Below are positions 63,452 to 64,000 of a stretch of 64,000 nt of DNA, in pieces. How positions within the stretch are numbered: the stretch's first letter is position 1; each line of letters begins with the position of its first letter. Position numbers and translations under genes: made by a program. A model generated the notes under the pieces. The model worked only from the letters and a program-made list of their open reading frames with translations. It ran no database searches and had not been told where the DNA came from. The stretch is from Gillisella terrae (lineage in GTDB: Bacteria; Pseudomonadota; Alphaproteobacteria; Rhizobiales; Rhizobiaceae): positions 248,001 to 312,000 of the forward strand of contig NZ_SSOA01000002.1 in NCBI RefSeq assembly GCF_004801395.1, in the 5' to 3' direction.

Positions 63452-64000
63452 ATGAACGATGAACCGGCGAACAATATGACTGACGACAAGACAAAGACAT
63501 CGCCCACCTCTGGTGATCTGGATGAACAGGCCCTGTTTTACCATCTCCACCCGCGTCCGGGTAAGTTGGAAATTCAGGCAACCAAGCCGCTTGGCAACCA
63601 GCGCGACCTGGCGCTTGCCTATTCTCCGGGGGTTGCTGCTCCATGTCTGGCGATCAAGGAAAACCCGCAGGCCGCTGATGATTACACAGCCCGCGCCAAT
63701 CTCGTCGCTGTCATATCCAACGGCACTGCCGTGCTTGGTCTGGGCAATATCGGCCCTCTCGCCTCCAAGCCGGTGATGGAAGGCAAAGCAGTTCTGTTCA
63801 AGAAATTTGCCGACATCGATGTGTTCGACATCGAGGTCGATGCGCTGACTGTCGATGGCATGGTGTCTACCGTGGCGGCCCTTGAGCCAACCTTCGGTGG
63901 CATCAACCTCGAAGACATCAAAGCACCGGAATGCTTTGAAATTGAACAGCAATTGCGCGAGCGCATGAATATCCCCGTCTTCCACGACGATCAGCACGGC
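63452..64000 (+). CDS. maeB: NADP-dependent malic enzyme, 5' part
   Basis: An open frame from ATG 63452 to the window end (183 codons) with [60 protein letters not shown] and [20 protein letters not shown]. These are the N-terminal signatures of MaeB-type malic enzymes, which oxidatively decarboxylate malate to pyruvate. The full protein (about 750-770 residues, with a phosphotransacetylase-like C-terminal domain in this type) continues past base 64000. GGGGGTC precedes the ATG. A second ATG at 63476 is less likely. Confidence 0.95.
   Translation, partial: MNDEPANNMTDDKTKTSPTSGDLDEQALFYHLHPRPGKLEIQATKPLGNQRDLALAYSPGVAAPCLAIKENPQAADDYTARANLVAVISNGTAVLGLGNIGPLASKPVMEGKAVLFKKFADIDVFDIEVDALTVDGMVSTVAALEPTFGGINLEDIKAPECFEIEQQLRERMNIPVFHDDQHG

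Overview
This window reads as chromosomal DNA of an alphaproteobacterium of the Rhizobiales, most likely Rhizobiaceae (Rhizobium/Agrobacterium complex). The main reasons are: a complete acpXL-type cluster for very-long-chain fatty acids of lipid A (about 14.5-20.2 kb); an FnrN-type regulator divergent from hemN; bluB under a cobalamin riboswitch; purL-bolA-grxD in the rhizobial order; and several copies of a palindromic intergenic repeat that resembles the RIME-type elements of rhizobia. Coding is dense, base composition is moderately GC-rich, and I see no prophage, transposase, integrase or CRISPR array. It is a core-genome segment, not an island.

Layout. 0-6 kb: 3'-truncated-by-window YbaL-type K+/H+ antiporter, small XRE regulator, beta-hydroxyacid dehydrogenase, Lrp/AsnC regulator, UDG-family protein, membrane histidine kinase, PGPGW protein. 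5.9-6.4 kb: two identical tRNA-Asn genes in a tandem duplication, each with its own terminator. 6.4-12 kb: exported His/Arg-rich protein, an AnmK kinase fused to a GNAT acetyltransferase, tyrS, a glyoxalase-related protein, riboswitch-controlled bluB. 12-20.2 kb (minus strand): TolB-like protein, nadE, then lpxXL, adh, fabF1XL, fabF2XL, fabZXL, acpXL. 20.3-26.5 kb: hemN and fnrN sharing an FNR-type box, a degenerate deformylase, a BON protein, tRNA-Leu(GAG), acetoacetate decarboxylase, lipB, XRE regulator. 26.5-33 kb: a long non-coding stretch, dnaJ-like gene, purL, bolA, grxD, Bcr/CflA exporter. 33.1-39.1 kb (minus): two tandem IMPase paralogues, ttcA and a tightly coupled ChbG/YdjC deacetylase - GT2 - GT-C trio. 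39.2-50.9 kb: glsA, rpsD, terC, pepT, an esterase, HerA-like ATPase, CNNM/CorC-type protein, murI, trmJ, icd. 50.9-58.1 kb: GST, diguanylate cyclase, small hydrolase, purC-purS-purQ, lipoprotein, DUF1127 protein, MocR regulator. 58.1-64 kb: an Mla-like lipid transport operon (STAS-MlaE, MlaF, MlaD, PqiC-like lipoprotein), LpxH-like phosphatase, 5' part of malic enzyme.

Envelope biology is the dominant theme. The acpXL cluster makes and attaches a C28-type hydroxy fatty acid to lipid A. The GT-C/GT2/deacetylase trio has the same three activities as the FlmK/FlmF/NaxD system that decorates lipid A with hexosamine in Francisella. The Mla-like operon and LpxH-like enzyme also act on envelope lipids. 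The trio is the best candidate here for a system not yet described in this group.

Limits: all assignments are by eye from motifs and gene order; no search or structure prediction was run. Start codons were chosen from family length, Shine-Dalgarno position and overlaps.
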